Assembly: GCA_002951815.1 (NCBI GenBank)
Contig: CP019454.1
Coordinates: forward strand, 1,426,001-1,490,000
Direction of reading: 5' to 3'
Source: Sulfobacillus thermotolerans
GTDB taxonomy: Bacteria > Bacillota > Sulfobacillia > Sulfobacillales > Sulfobacillaceae
Length of the DNA: 64,000 nucleotides
Part shown: piece by piece, positions 17,171 through 25,211 of the stretch
How the letters are laid out: each line of letters starts with the position of its first letter
How positions within the stretch are numbered: position 1 is the first letter of the stretch
Translations under genes and position numbers: made by a program
The notes under the pieces: model-generated
Seen by the model: the letters and a program-made list of their open reading frames with translations, nothing else
Told to the model about the DNA's origin: nothing
Databases searched by the model: none

Positions 17171-17911
17171 TTATTGGCCCAGCACGTAAACGGTGACGGG
17201 CTGAATGCCAAAGTTGGCTACGGTCTGGGAGCCATTGTCCATAAAGATATCAATGCGGTCGCCGACAATCGCGCCGCCGGTATCCATGGCTTGACCAAGA
17301 AAGCCGCCTTGGGGCAGTACAGAATCGTGATAGCCTTGGACGTAGACGGTAGATTTCAAAGGGATGACACTGGGGTCAACAGCGATCATGCCGGGTTGCA
17401 GAGGTTGTCCGAATGCATCAACAGGACCATAGGGATAGTTGTCTTGTGCACTCGGTCCATAGGCTGTTGCCGTCATATGATAGACCGCCACCACCGGTTT
17501 GCCGTCTATCGTCTGAGGGGATGCATTGGATGCTTGGACCGCGGAGCCTTCAGAAGACGAATAGGCCGGGGTGAGATGAAATCCGGCGAGAATATCTTGC
17601 CAAGTTGCAGGGTCTACGGTCCCCGTCACGGGCAGACCTTCAGCCTGTTGGAAGTCTTTGACCCCTTGTTCGGTTTTGGGGCCAAAGATACCATCAACAG
17701 GTCCAACAGCCGCAAAACCAAGGTCCTGTAAGTCAGCCTGCAAGGTCATCACCCAATGCCCTTGGTCGGAATAAGATAGGGTGTGCTGCATCGCGGGATG
17801 TTGGGCTTCGAGTTCCGGTAGCGTGACGCTTTGCGCCCATGTAGGACTCGATACCATTAACATACTGCTCATAGCGGATATGGCTAATGCAAAAGGTTTC
17901 CACAATCCCAT
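17171..17911 (-). CDS. Secreted peptidoglycan-binding / 3D-domain cell-wall protein
   Basis: An exported cell-wall enzyme of about 246 aa. A signal peptide ends near SSPTWA-QS (residues 1-26). A PG_binding_1 domain follows (about 50-110: VMTLQADLQDLGFAAVGPVDGIFGPKTEQGVKDFQQ). The C-terminal 3D domain (about 145-246) contains MTATAYGPS, GMIAVDPSVIPLKSTVYVQGY and AMDTGGAIVGDRIDIFM; the Asp residues DP, DTGG and RIDIF are the family signature. 3D domains resemble MltA/RpfB lytic transglycosylases. TTG 17914 (6 nt after GGAGG) and ATG 17911 (9 nt) are alternative starts. A c-di-AMP riboswitch ends about 20 nt upstream, so expression should respond to this wall/osmotic signal. Confidence 0.9.
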   Translation of the reverse strand: MGLWKPFALAISAMSSMLMVSSPTWAQSVTLPELEAQHPAMQHTLSYSDQGHWVMTLQADLQDLGFAAVGPVDGIFGPKTEQGVKDFQQAEGLPVTGTVDPATWQDILAGFHLTPAYSSSEGSAVQASNASPQTIDGKPVVAVYHMTATAYGPSAQDNYPYGPVDAFGQPLQPGMIAVDPSVIPLKSTVYVQGYHDSVLPQGGFLGQAMDTGGAIVGDRIDIFMDNGSQTVANFGIQPVTVYVLGQ

Positions 17912-17933
17912 CAATGAATGCCTCCTCTCGTTT

Positions 17934-18034
17934 GGCGCCGCCGGAGTTAGTTTACGGGTTCGGGCACGAGCGTCCCTGCCTAAAAAGGATTCACCCAAAG
18001 AATAATCCCCCGGTTCCCAAGGAATTAGGCGCGG
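17934..18034 (-). ncRNA. c-di-AMP riboswitch (ydaO/yuaA class)
   Basis: On the minus strand the leader shows the conserved blocks of the ydaO class in order: GCGCC (P1), TTGGGAACCGGGGGA, TGGGTGAATCC, CAGGGAC, CCCGAACCCGTAAACTAACT and GGCGC closing P1. Known members of this class turn genes off when c-di-AMP is high and often control peptidoglycan hydrolases. The GAGGAGG ribosome binding site follows immediately after P1, with no obvious terminator between, so control may be at translation initiation or by a structure not recognised here. Confidence 0.88.
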
Positions 18035-18383
18035 TGTAACGCCCCATAGTGTAACGGGGATCACAAGAAACGGGGAAATCTGTCGAGATGCCTTGTCCGG
18101 GCACAACGTGGCGTCTAGGCATTTTGGCGCGGGTATGCACGACAATGAGCACGAAGGGAGACGAACTCCAGCATTTGTTTTGGCTGCAAAGATGTGGAAA
18201 TGGAAAAAAACTTGGCGAAACACGAAAATGTCACTAGAATAAACGGTATAATGCGGTTTTATTGTGACAAATTTTTTTCGGCAGGTAATAAATTCTGTGT
18301 TTTTTCACCCTAAGATTTGCCAGAGGAGTTGACCGAGAATCAGTTCATTGCAGACAAGGCATACTGAGCGTGGAGGGAACACA

Positions 18384-18932
18384 TTGCTGATTGACGGTAA
18401 TGCTTTAATTATTCCGGTAGCCTTGCCTGACGCGCTTGAGGCGTTCAGGTTGCAAAGCGACCCTTCTGCTCGGCAACTCCCTGCACATGTCACGGTGCAT
18501 TTTCCTTTTGCCGATGAGCCAAAATCTCGGATCGTGGCTCCCCAGTTGAAGCGTTTGCTGGGTAAAATGGCGCCCTTTCGGATTTATTTTGACAACATGG
18601 GGCGCTTTGAAATGCCCAACGAAATGATTTTGTACTTAAAAGTCACAGTAACGCCAGAGTTGATGACGCTATTTGAAACGATTTGGCAAAAATTTCGAAC
18701 ATATCCACCGTATGAAGGTAAGCATCAAGAGATTATTCCCCATATCACCATGGCGCGCGTCAATCCTGCGACTGCGGGAGCCGTTGAAGCACGCCTCACC
18801 CATCTGGTTGAGCAACACCGGTCTGCGTTATTTTGGGACATCTCCGAAGTTGAGTGGGTTAATGTCCAACAGGGCGTGCCAGGCTGTCGTATTTTGGGAA
18901 GTTTTCCTCTAGGACGCTCCATCAAATCATAA
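18384..18932 (+). CDS. 2'-5' RNA ligase-like 2H phosphoesterase
   Basis: A soluble protein of 182 aa in the 2H phosphoesterase superfamily. Two H-x-T motifs are present: HVTVHF near residue 39 and HITMAR near residue 128. They form the paired catalytic histidines for cyclic phosphodiester hydrolysis or ligation. The native substrate is unknown; relatives act on 2',3'-cyclic phosphates of RNA or nucleotides. TTG 18384 is chosen because GGAGGG lies 6 nt upstream. The gene stands alone between the divergent 3D-protein leader and the ars remnant. Confidence 0.85.
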   Translation: MLIDGNALIIPVALPDALEAFRLQSDPSARQLPAHVTVHFPFADEPKSRIVAPQLKRLLGKMAPFRIYFDNMGRFEMPNEMILYLKVTVTPELMTLFETIWQKFRTYPPYEGKHQEIIPHITMARVNPATAGAVEARLTHLVEQHRSALFWDISEVEWVNVQQGVPGCRILGSFPLGRSIKS

Positions 18933-19015
18933 GGTAAAGAATGTTCCCAGCACGCACTGGTTGCTTTTTTTGTAGATAATGATATGATTATATATAAATC
19001 AACCCAAAGGAGGAA
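18933..19015 (+). promoter_or_regulatory. AT-rich promoter region of the former ars operon
   Basis: The segment 18972-19003 is strongly AT-rich, with TGAT and ATCA flanking an alternating AT stretch. It is the kind of site ArsR repressors use, and a clear AAAGGAGG follows at 19006-19013. The binding-site reading is inference. A short CCAG/CTGG hairpin followed by TTTTTTT at 18947-18971 may terminate the upstream gene. Confidence 0.35.
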
Positions 19016-19269
19016 ATGATGGTGACGGGTATTAACCGAGAACTTATTGGCCTCGCACTCAGCAACTGGTCCGAGTGGCGACCCTGATTGAACGATTGAA
19101 ACATGAGGGGCACCAGGTAGCCCGCTATATGTTGAGTCACAATCCGGACGCCTTCGTCTCCGATACCGTTGTGTATCAGGCGCTTCCGATTGTTACGGTG
19201 GAAGGGGCTGTCCTTACAATGGGGCAGTATCCCTCTTATGAAGATATTTGTGGCCGCCATGAGGGTTGA
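19016..19269 (+). pseudogene. arsD: arsD remnant (arsenic metallochaperone), N-terminus lost
   Basis: After a good AAAGGAGG the ATG at 19016 opens a frame that stops within 24 codons. A different frame carries an ArsD-like body: QLVRVATLIERLKHEGHQV, then ARYMLSHNPDAF, LPIVTVEGAVLTMGQYPS and a stop at 19267-19269. The N-terminal segment that holds the paired metal-binding cysteines of ArsD is missing, and the reading frame is broken near 19034. ArsD normally delivers arsenite to ArsA. It is directly followed in the same frame by the arsA remnant. Protein function is unlikely. Confidence 0.78.
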
Positions 19270-19272
19270 CAT

Positions 19273-19970
19273 GAGCATTATCTGCTGTTTTCAGGCAAGG
19301 GAGGGGTGGGTAAGACGTCCCTGTCCTCGGCAGCGGCGGTCGCACAAGCGCAAAAAGGCTTGAACACGCTGTTGGTGACAACAGATCCGGCGTCCAATCT
19401 GGGAGACGTTTTTGGACAGCCTGTGGGTCTTGAGCCTCAGCCGGTAGAAGCGGTCAATGGCCTCTTTGTACAGGCTATCGATTCTAAAGCCTCTCTTGCG
19501 GCGTATAAAGAGCGTGCGTTAGCCCCCTTGCGGGTGTTATTTCCGGAAACGATTGTTCACGCTGCAGATGAGAAGATGAGCGGTCCCTGTACGGAAGAGG
19601 TGGCGACATTTGACCAATTTATTGCCTGCTTGCGTAACCCCGCCTACGACTGGGTAGTTTTTGACACGGCTCCGTTAAGGTTGCTGGAGTTGCCGGAAAG
19701 TTGGACGGTCCACATTTCGGACAGTGCTAGGGCAGTGGGCAAACCTGTATGGGGCCTGTTGACGCACTCACGGCTTCTCAACAGGACTGAGTTCTCCCTG
19801 AGGAATCCGCAACAAGCCCCTTATTTGCCAAGCGGTTTACCACACAACCGGACTATTTAACGGAATTGCAAAGACGTTATCGCGTGCGTGAAATAGTGGG
19901 CATACCATGGCAAGAAGAGGAAATAACAGGCGCAGAGGCGATTCGACAGATTGCCAAACTCTTGCGATGA
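19273..19970 (+). pseudogene. arsA: arsA remnant (arsenite-pump ATPase), frameshifted and internally deleted
   Basis: The frame begins HYLLFSGKGGVGKTSLSSAA, the deviant P-loop of ArsA/Get3 ATPases, but no ATG/GTG/TTG precedes the P-loop after the arsD stop. DPASNLGDVFGQ and a divergent DTAP block follow. Here DTAPTGHTLRLLELP is reduced to DTAPLRLLELP, a loss of the TGHT residues. The frame then degenerates and stops at 19860. A second frame (from about 19803) supplies the C-terminus, ending EAIRQIAKLLR at 19968-19970. The total coding capacity is about 230 codons, against roughly 300-590 for intact ArsA. The ATPase is very probably dead. Confidence 0.8.
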
Positions 19971-20095
19971 TAAAGCAAGAGTTAGATTATCAAACCGGCA
20001 CAGCGAGCCTTTTTGAAGTCTCCGCATTGCCACCGTCTTTTTGGAATCTATTCAAGACACAAGTGATGAGGGTGCTATGGGTTATCTGGCGTTAG
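19967..20095 (+). CDS. Short ORF between arsA remnant and arsB (doubtful)
   Basis: A frame of 42 codons starts at an ATG overlapping the arsA remnant stop (ATGA) and ends 19 nt inside arsB. The product (about 42 aa) contains DYQTGTASLFEVSALPPSFW and matches nothing I recognise. The overlapping start is suggestive, but it may be residual sequence from a deleted gene. Confidence 0.25.
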   Translation: MIKQELDYQTGTASLFEVSALPPSFWNLFKTQVMRVLWVIWR

Positions 20096-21369
20096 CAATC
20101 TTTGTGGTCACCTTGGGCCTGGTGATTTGGCAGCCCAAAGGATTGTCGATTGGTTGGAGTGCGTCCGCAGGAGCAGCGCTAGCACTGCTTACGGGCGTTG
20201 TATCGTGGAGTAATGTAGGGCAAGTGGTCGGTATTGTTTGGGATGCGACGTTGACCTTTGTGGCGGTCATCCTCATTTCCTTAATTCTCGATGCTGTGGG
20301 GTTTTTTGAGTGGGCAGCGCTGCATATGGCGCATGCCTCCAAGGGCAATGGACGGCATTTATTTATTGGGTTAGGTATTTTAGGAGCGTTGGTAGCCATG
20401 TTTTTCGCCAATGATGGCGCCGCGTTAATTCTTACCCCCATTGTCTATGAACAAGCCAAAGCATTGCGCCTTGATGCCAAAGCGACGTTGGCCCTCATTA
20501 TGGTCAGTGGGTTTGTTGCCGACACGACATCCTTGCCACTGGTGGTCTCGAATTTGGTCAACATTGTATCGGCAGGATATTTTCACCTCGGTTTCGCCTC
20601 TTATGCCGCCCGTATGGTGCCGGTGGATATTGTGTCGCTGGCCATAAGTTTGTTGGCGCTCTTCGCATTTTATCACCGAACACTACCCAAAGTGGTTAAT
20701 GTCGGGACGTTGGCTCGTCCGCAAGATGCCATTAAGGATACACGAATTTTTCATGCCGCGTGGATTGTGCTAGCGCTTTTAGTGATCGGGTACTTTGCTA
20801 GTCAACTTTTGCATTGGCCGGTGGCGATTTTTGCGGGAGGGGCCGCCTTAATCTTTCTGGCAATTGCGCACCGAAGTCCTGCTGTTAGCGTACCGACTGT
20901 GGTTCGCGAGGCGCCATGGAAGGTTGTCGTCTTTTCCATTGGCATGTATGTTGTGGTGTTTGGCTTGCGCAATGCGGGCTTAACACATATTTTAGCCCAC
21001 CTGCTATCGGCATTGGGCCAACATGGGGGACTCGCCAGCGTCATGGGCGCTGGTGTATTGGCCGCGGCCCTCTCATCGGTGATGAATAATATGCCAACCG
21101 TTCTAATCGATGCGTTAGCCATTCATGGGGCTGCCCTCTCCCACGGGATTCGGACGTTAATGGCTTATGCTAACGTCATTGGCTGTGACTTGGGCCCGAA
21201 ATTCACCCCGATTGGGTCGTTGGCGACTTTGTTGTGGCTTCATGTTCTTGATAGGCGTGGTATTCGCATCACATGGGGTTATTACATGCGTGTGGGAATT
21301 ACGTTGACCATTCCCGTATTGGCCGCGTCCTTGCTTGGGCTATGGGCGTGGTCAGCCTGGGCTTTTTAG
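20077..21369 (+). CDS. arsB: Arsenite efflux transporter ArsB
   Basis: An arsenite/antimonite:H+ antiporter of the inner membrane, 430 aa with about 11-12 hydrophobic segments. Family motifs include FFANDGAALILTPIVYEQ, VADTTSLPLVVSNLVNI, SVMNNMPTVLIDALAI and NVIGCDLGPKFTPIGSLATLLWL. The reading frame is intact, unlike its arsD and arsA neighbours. ArsB can work without ArsA, using the proton gradient alone. ATG 20077 is preferred: GAGGGTG precedes it and the N-terminus then matches the first TM helix; an upstream in-frame TTG (20041) adds a poor extension. Transcription presumably still starts at the AT-rich promoter near 18.98 kb. Confidence 0.93.
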   Translation: MGYLALAIFVVTLGLVIWQPKGLSIGWSASAGAALALLTGVVSWSNVGQVVGIVWDATLTFVAVILISLILDAVGFFEWAALHMAHASKGNGRHLFIGLGILGALVAMFFANDGAALILTPIVYEQAKALRLDAKATLALIMVSGFVADTTSLPLVVSNLVNIVSAGYFHLGFASYAARMVPVDIVSLAISLLALFAFYHRTLPKVVNVGTLARPQDAIKDTRIFHAAWIVLALLVIGYFASQLLHWPVAIFAGGAALIFLAIAHRSPAVSVPTVVREAPWKVVVFSIGMYVVVFGLRNAGLTHILAHLLSALGQHGGLASVMGAGVLAAALSSVMNNMPTVLIDALAIHGAALSHGIRTLMAYANVIGCDLGPKFTPIGSLATLLWLHVLDRRGIRITWGYYMRVGITLTIPVLAASLLGLWAWSAWAF

Positions 21370-21414
21370 CGTGACCTAGATAATGAACCCATGGATGGAT
21401 GGAGGAGACACGGG

Positions 21415-22773
21415 ATGGCACAGACGCGTGTGGTGGTTGTAGGAGGATCCGATGCGGGGGTGATGGCGGCCTTGTGGGCCAAGGCCACCGATTCGAGCTT
21501 GCATGTGGAAATGGTGGTGAAGGACCAATGGGTGAATTATAGCGTCTGTGGCGCTCCCATGTTTTTGGGTGGCGAAGTGCCCTCCGTGGAAAAACTGGCG
21601 CACCGCTCATTGTCTGATATTGAAGCGTTAGGGATTCATGTCCATCTCAATACCGAAGCGCTCGCGGTCGATGGGAATTCGCAAGTGCTGCATGTGGTGC
21701 ACCAAGGAGTGGAGCGTTTTGTCCCATTTGATCGGTTGGTGATAGCCCAGGGGGCTCAGGCTGCTGTACCTCCTCTTCCGGGGCGAGACTTGCCTGGGGT
21801 GTTTAGCTTGCATGACATGGAGGATACCGTCCGTATTGACCGCTTTATTGCTCAATATCAGCCCCAGCGCGCTGTGATTGTAGGGGCTGGCTACATTGGC
21901 TTGGAAATGGCGGATGCGTTGACGCATCGTCACATGACGGTAACGGTGGTTGAACGGCTGCCCCAAGTGCTTCCGACTGTCGACCGGGAATTCGCTCATC
22001 GATTGGCGGGCCATTTGGGTGCCCACGGAGTCCACGTGATGACCGACACGACGATTGAACGCATTGAAAGGGCTGGGCAAGGGCTGGTGTTGACTTGTCA
22101 TACCGGAGAACGCCTTGACGCAGACATGGTTATGATTGTTGTGGGGGTGCGTCCTCATGCGTCCTTGGCTCAGAGTGCGGGTCTCCATGTGCATCAAGGA
22201 GCGGTCGTGGTAGACGAGCGGATGGCCACCAATCGCGCGCATATTTGGGCCGCGGGGGATGGGGTCATCACACAGCATCAATTACTAGGCACGACTTATC
22301 TCCCCTTGGGAACTACGGCGCATAAGCAAGGGCGGATTGCAGGAATCAATGCGGCAGGTGGACAGGCTGTGTTTCGCGGGGTGGTCGGCACTCAGGTTGT
22401 GAAGATTTTTGATTGGGTTGTGGGACGAACGGGGCTCAAAGAAGAAGAGGCCCGAAAAGTTGGGTTTACACCTTTAACGGTGGAATCAGAACTGACCGAC
22501 CATAAGGTCTATTATCCCGGAGCTTCTCCGCTGTGGATCCGCCTCACGGGAGATCAGCACACAAGACGTTTGTTAGGCGCTCAGATAATGGGACAATATG
22601 GGGCGGAAGTCGCCAAACGAATCGATTTGTTTGCGATAGGCCTCATGCAAGGTGCCTTAGTCGATGATGTCAACGATTGGGACTTAAGCTATACACCACC
22701 GGTTTCTAGTCCCTTTGATCCGGTGCAAATGGCGGCGCAAGCATGGCAGGCGGCGTGGAAAACCCAGCAATGA
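21415..22773 (+). CDS. FAD/NAD(P)-dependent oxidoreductase, CoA-disulfide-reductase-like
   Basis: A class III pyridine-nucleotide disulfide oxidoreductase of 452 aa. The N-terminal FAD site VVVVGGSDAGVMAAL is followed by the single redox Cys45 in NYSVCGAP (as in CoA-disulfide reductases). The NAD(P) site is AVIVGAGYIGLEMADAL, the second FAD contact IWAAGDGV, and the C-terminal dimerisation domain starts near residue 330. ATG 21415 is chosen on its GGAGGAG site, 46 bp after the arsB stop. Placement after arsB suggests a role in thiol or arsenic redox chemistry, as in other ars operons with flavoproteins. This role is inferred. Confidence 0.9.
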   Translation: MAQTRVVVVGGSDAGVMAALWAKATDSSLHVEMVVKDQWVNYSVCGAPMFLGGEVPSVEKLAHRSLSDIEALGIHVHLNTEALAVDGNSQVLHVVHQGVERFVPFDRLVIAQGAQAAVPPLPGRDLPGVFSLHDMEDTVRIDRFIAQYQPQRAVIVGAGYIGLEMADALTHRHMTVTVVERLPQVLPTVDREFAHRLAGHLGAHGVHVMTDTTIERIERAGQGLVLTCHTGERLDADMVMIVVGVRPHASLAQSAGLHVHQGAVVVDERMATNRAHIWAAGDGVITQHQLLGTTYLPLGTTAHKQGRIAGINAAGGQAVFRGVVGTQVVKIFDWVVGRTGLKEEEARKVGFTPLTVESELTDHKVYYPGASPLWIRLTGDQHTRRLLGAQIMGQYGAEVAKRIDLFAIGLMQGALVDDVNDWDLSYTPPVSSPFDPVQMAAQAWQAAWKTQQ

Positions 22774-22791
22774 GGAGAATAGAGTATTATT

Positions 22792-22917
22792 GGGCCTGTC
22801 TTAACCGGTGGATCGACATTGATGCTTTACCTTAAATCTTCAATTTAGGCGGCGTAGAGGAGAAAGTCGGTTAATTTCCCGAAAAAAAGTAGGGCCGAAG
22901 CCTTTTGAGACAGCCCC
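22792..22917. mobile_element. IS-derived or MITE-like remnant (about 126 bp)
   Basis: The left end GGGCCTGTCTTAACCGG and the right end, read inverted, GGGGCTGTCTCAAAAGG match at about 13 of 18 positions. GGGGCTGTCTCAAAA-type termini are common among DDE-transposase insertion sequences. The 126-bp interior has no transposase frame. No clear target duplication was seen. It lies right where the ars genes end and the decayed Hyf-like region begins. Confidence 0.45.
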
Positions 22918-23087
22918 ACCGGGAAAGTCCTGCTGTGTGTTGGGGTCACTATCATATCAAGTCGATAATTGCTCTCCGGTCCCTGTGGGAGGACCCGGAT
23001 GCCACACGCCGTGGGACACGCCATTCGAAGACCATGATGCGCATTACCTAGAGATATTCTCGGTGGTCAGAATTTCGGTAATTCAGT
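22918..23087. other. Degenerate spacer before the hyfI-like fragment
   Basis: No intact frame. The sequence could be the decayed 5' part of the NuoB/HyfI-like gene that resumes at 23088, but no clear similarity can be read here. Confidence 0.35.
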
Positions 23088-23336
23088 ATGCTCTGGCTTG
23101 CAGCGGGGACAGTGTGTTCCGGATCGTACACACCCTCACCGCGGCATGCGGATATCCTTGTTGTCACAGGTGTAATTACAACGGCAATGGCCGATATCAT
23201 TGCCGCAGTTTTTGAGGGCATGCCTAGGCCCAAGCGTGTTGTAGCCTTAGGGCAATGTGCCATCGATGGACATGTGTTTCGTAAAGCGCCTGGTGTGCGG
23301 GGATCTTTGAGCGGTATCGTGACGGTTACGGTGTGA
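23088..23336 (+). pseudogene. NuoB/HyfI-like [Fe-S] subunit fragment
   Basis: An 82-codon piece with the core of the complex I 20-kDa / hydrogenase-4 small-subunit family: PSPRHADILVVTGVITTAMA, MPRPKRVVALGQCAIDGHVF. The N-terminal Cys pair that binds cluster N2 and the C-terminal VPGCPP segment (last ligand Cys) are missing. The frame ends prematurely at TGA. The intact protein would be about 150-180 aa. It cannot assemble the Fe-S cluster and is judged a pseudogene. Confidence 0.7.
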
Positions 23337-23444
23337 TTTTTCCCGCATGGGATTTTCCGTCAGTACGGCATTCTTTCTCCGCACTTGTCCACCACATTGA
23401 ACTCAACAACAGAAGTGGCCCACGTGTTTGCCTGATAGAACATT

Positions 23445-24889
23445 ATGATTTTGGTATTGTTGGCATTTGGCGTGAAGGCGGGATTATTTCCCGTCATGAT
23501 ATGGATACCGCTTGTGGAGCCGGAAGCGCCGGGACCCATTGCGGGCATCTTTTCAGGAATTTTCACGGCGTTGGCCATTTTGGGGATTATGACAATGGAA
23601 CGGGTGATCATGCCGGGCATGGCGTGAGGTATGCTACTATTTGTACTGGGAACCATTGGTACAGTTGTCGCGGCCCTATATAGTGTGGTATCCCGCCATG
23701 TTAAGCTGATTTTGGCCTACTCTACGTTGGAGATCCTCGGATTGGTTTTTGCCGCATTAGGTATCTGGGCGATGGTACGTGTTGCCCACTCAACATCGGT
23801 GGTGTCCACCTTGGCGTGGGATGCTGCGATGATTCTCTTGGTGATGCATGCGGGGGCCAAATTTGTGTTGTTTGCGCTGACGGATCATACCGAGCCGGTG
23901 TCCCATACGGTTGACGGGCTGGGTGGGCTTGCTCGACAGGTTCCGTCCCTGAGCGTTGTGGCGATGGTGGGAGTGTCCGCGCTAGACGCGATTCCTCCCC
24001 TAGGCGGTTTCGTGGGCGAATGGTTGCTCCTTGAAGCAATATTAAAACCCACAGGTGCGACTCCTGCATTGCGCAATCTTCACTTGGTGTTATTAGGAAG
24101 TGGAGTTTTTTTAGCGATGGCAACGGCATTAGGTGTTGCCACGTACATCCGTTGGTTTGGCTATGTTTTTTTGGGCCCCGTGCGCCGGCCAGCGACCGTT
24201 CACAAGGTCCGTCCGGTGTATGCGCATCAGATCGTCGGTTATACGTTGGCGCTGTTGCCCGTATGGGTTGCGGGGCCTGGTGTGCCATGGCTGATTCATG
24301 GCTTAATCTGCAAGGTCGCCAAGCTTTTCACAATAATGGACAGTACGTCATAGCGCCTCTCTTTCGTCATCCGCGTACAGTTCCGCTGTTAGTGCATATC
24401 GGCGGCACATTCGTTAAAGCTCCAGGCTCTATGGGAACCATATTTTATCCAGACGGATTTTCGGTCGGCGATCCTTATGTGCTGTGGTGGATGGGTATAG
24501 GACTAATGCTTGTGTTGAGTCTCCTGCGGTCTTATTGGCGCAGAGGACGACCGGTGCGATATATGAGTCCATGGACAGGGGGACCGCATGATTATACGGA
24601 GCATACCAGCTTTAGTGCAGAAGGATTTGTACATCCTTTGCGGCTCGCCTTTCAAGCTTTTTATGGGCTGCGGCGACAGCGGTGGAGTCGTTCGGGCGTT
24701 CGCTTTTACCGCCATACGATTATTTACCGACTCGAACAGCAAGGGTATTTGCCGGTTGTAAGGGCAGGGCAGTGGATTGCTCAAAAGGTTCGAATGTCCC
24801 AATCCGGGCAGACGTCATTGTACATGGCCTATCTCATGATTTCGGTCGTATTAGCCTTCATTTTGGCGTTATGGCACCCGGGGGCCTAG
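23445..24889 (+). pseudogene. HyfB/NuoL-type proton-translocating membrane subunit, disrupted
   Basis: Conserved blocks of the antiporter-like subunits are spread over broken frames. LLAFGVKAGLFPVMIWIPLVEPEAP (TM7 with the key Lys) is cut by an in-frame TGA at 23625-23627. The same frame resumes at 23631 with VSRHVKLILAYSTLEILGL and DAIPPLGGFVGEWLLLEA. A frameshift near 24290-24350 separates the C-terminal part, SPWTGGPHDYTEHTSFSAEG to QSGQTSLYMAYLMISVVL, ending at 24889. The N-terminal half (about 200 residues) is absent or unrecognisable. Such subunits belong to hydrogenase-4/Hyf or complex-I-like ion pumps. Function is lost unless the stop is read through and the frameshift is a sequencing error. 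Confidence 0.75.
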
Positions 24890-25211
24890 GGGTCCCCGGA
24901 CGGTAAAGGAGATGGATTGAAAGACCATGTGGCACTAACAAGCAAGAATTAACTGAGCCATAATGGGGCGGATATCACTGGTGAAATATACCACAGAATC
25001 GAAAATCAGGAACAGGAATAAAGATAAGTTACGCCCCTTGGCACAATGCTGTTACAGGCTGCTACCCGATTGGGTTTTTACGGAGGCTCTACTCGCACCG
25101 ACATAAGTATTTTATGTAATATATTTGTGAGGATATGTAACAAATATTTTATTTTTATTTAAGTAATGTTATGTTTTTAAGGTAATATAAGAAGAAAATA
25201 ACAAGTTAGGG
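24890..25211 (+). promoter_or_regulatory. AT-rich leader with two inverted repeats upstream of the ATP-grasp operon
   Basis: From about 25100 the sequence turns strongly AT-rich. It holds ACATAA-GTATT-TTATGT (25101-25117) and ATATTTGT / ACAAATAT with an 11-nt spacer (25121-25147). TTAAGT and TAATAT about 18 bp apart (near 25167-25196) are a candidate promoter. The repeats are plausible regulator sites. Positions 24890-25090 hold nothing recognisable apart from an abortive AAAGGAG-led short frame. Confidence 0.45.

Noticed and set aside
17171-18223. Longer 350-codon version of the 3D-domain protein
   Set aside because: It would start upstream of and read through the c-di-AMP aptamer; the signal peptide begins at 17911.
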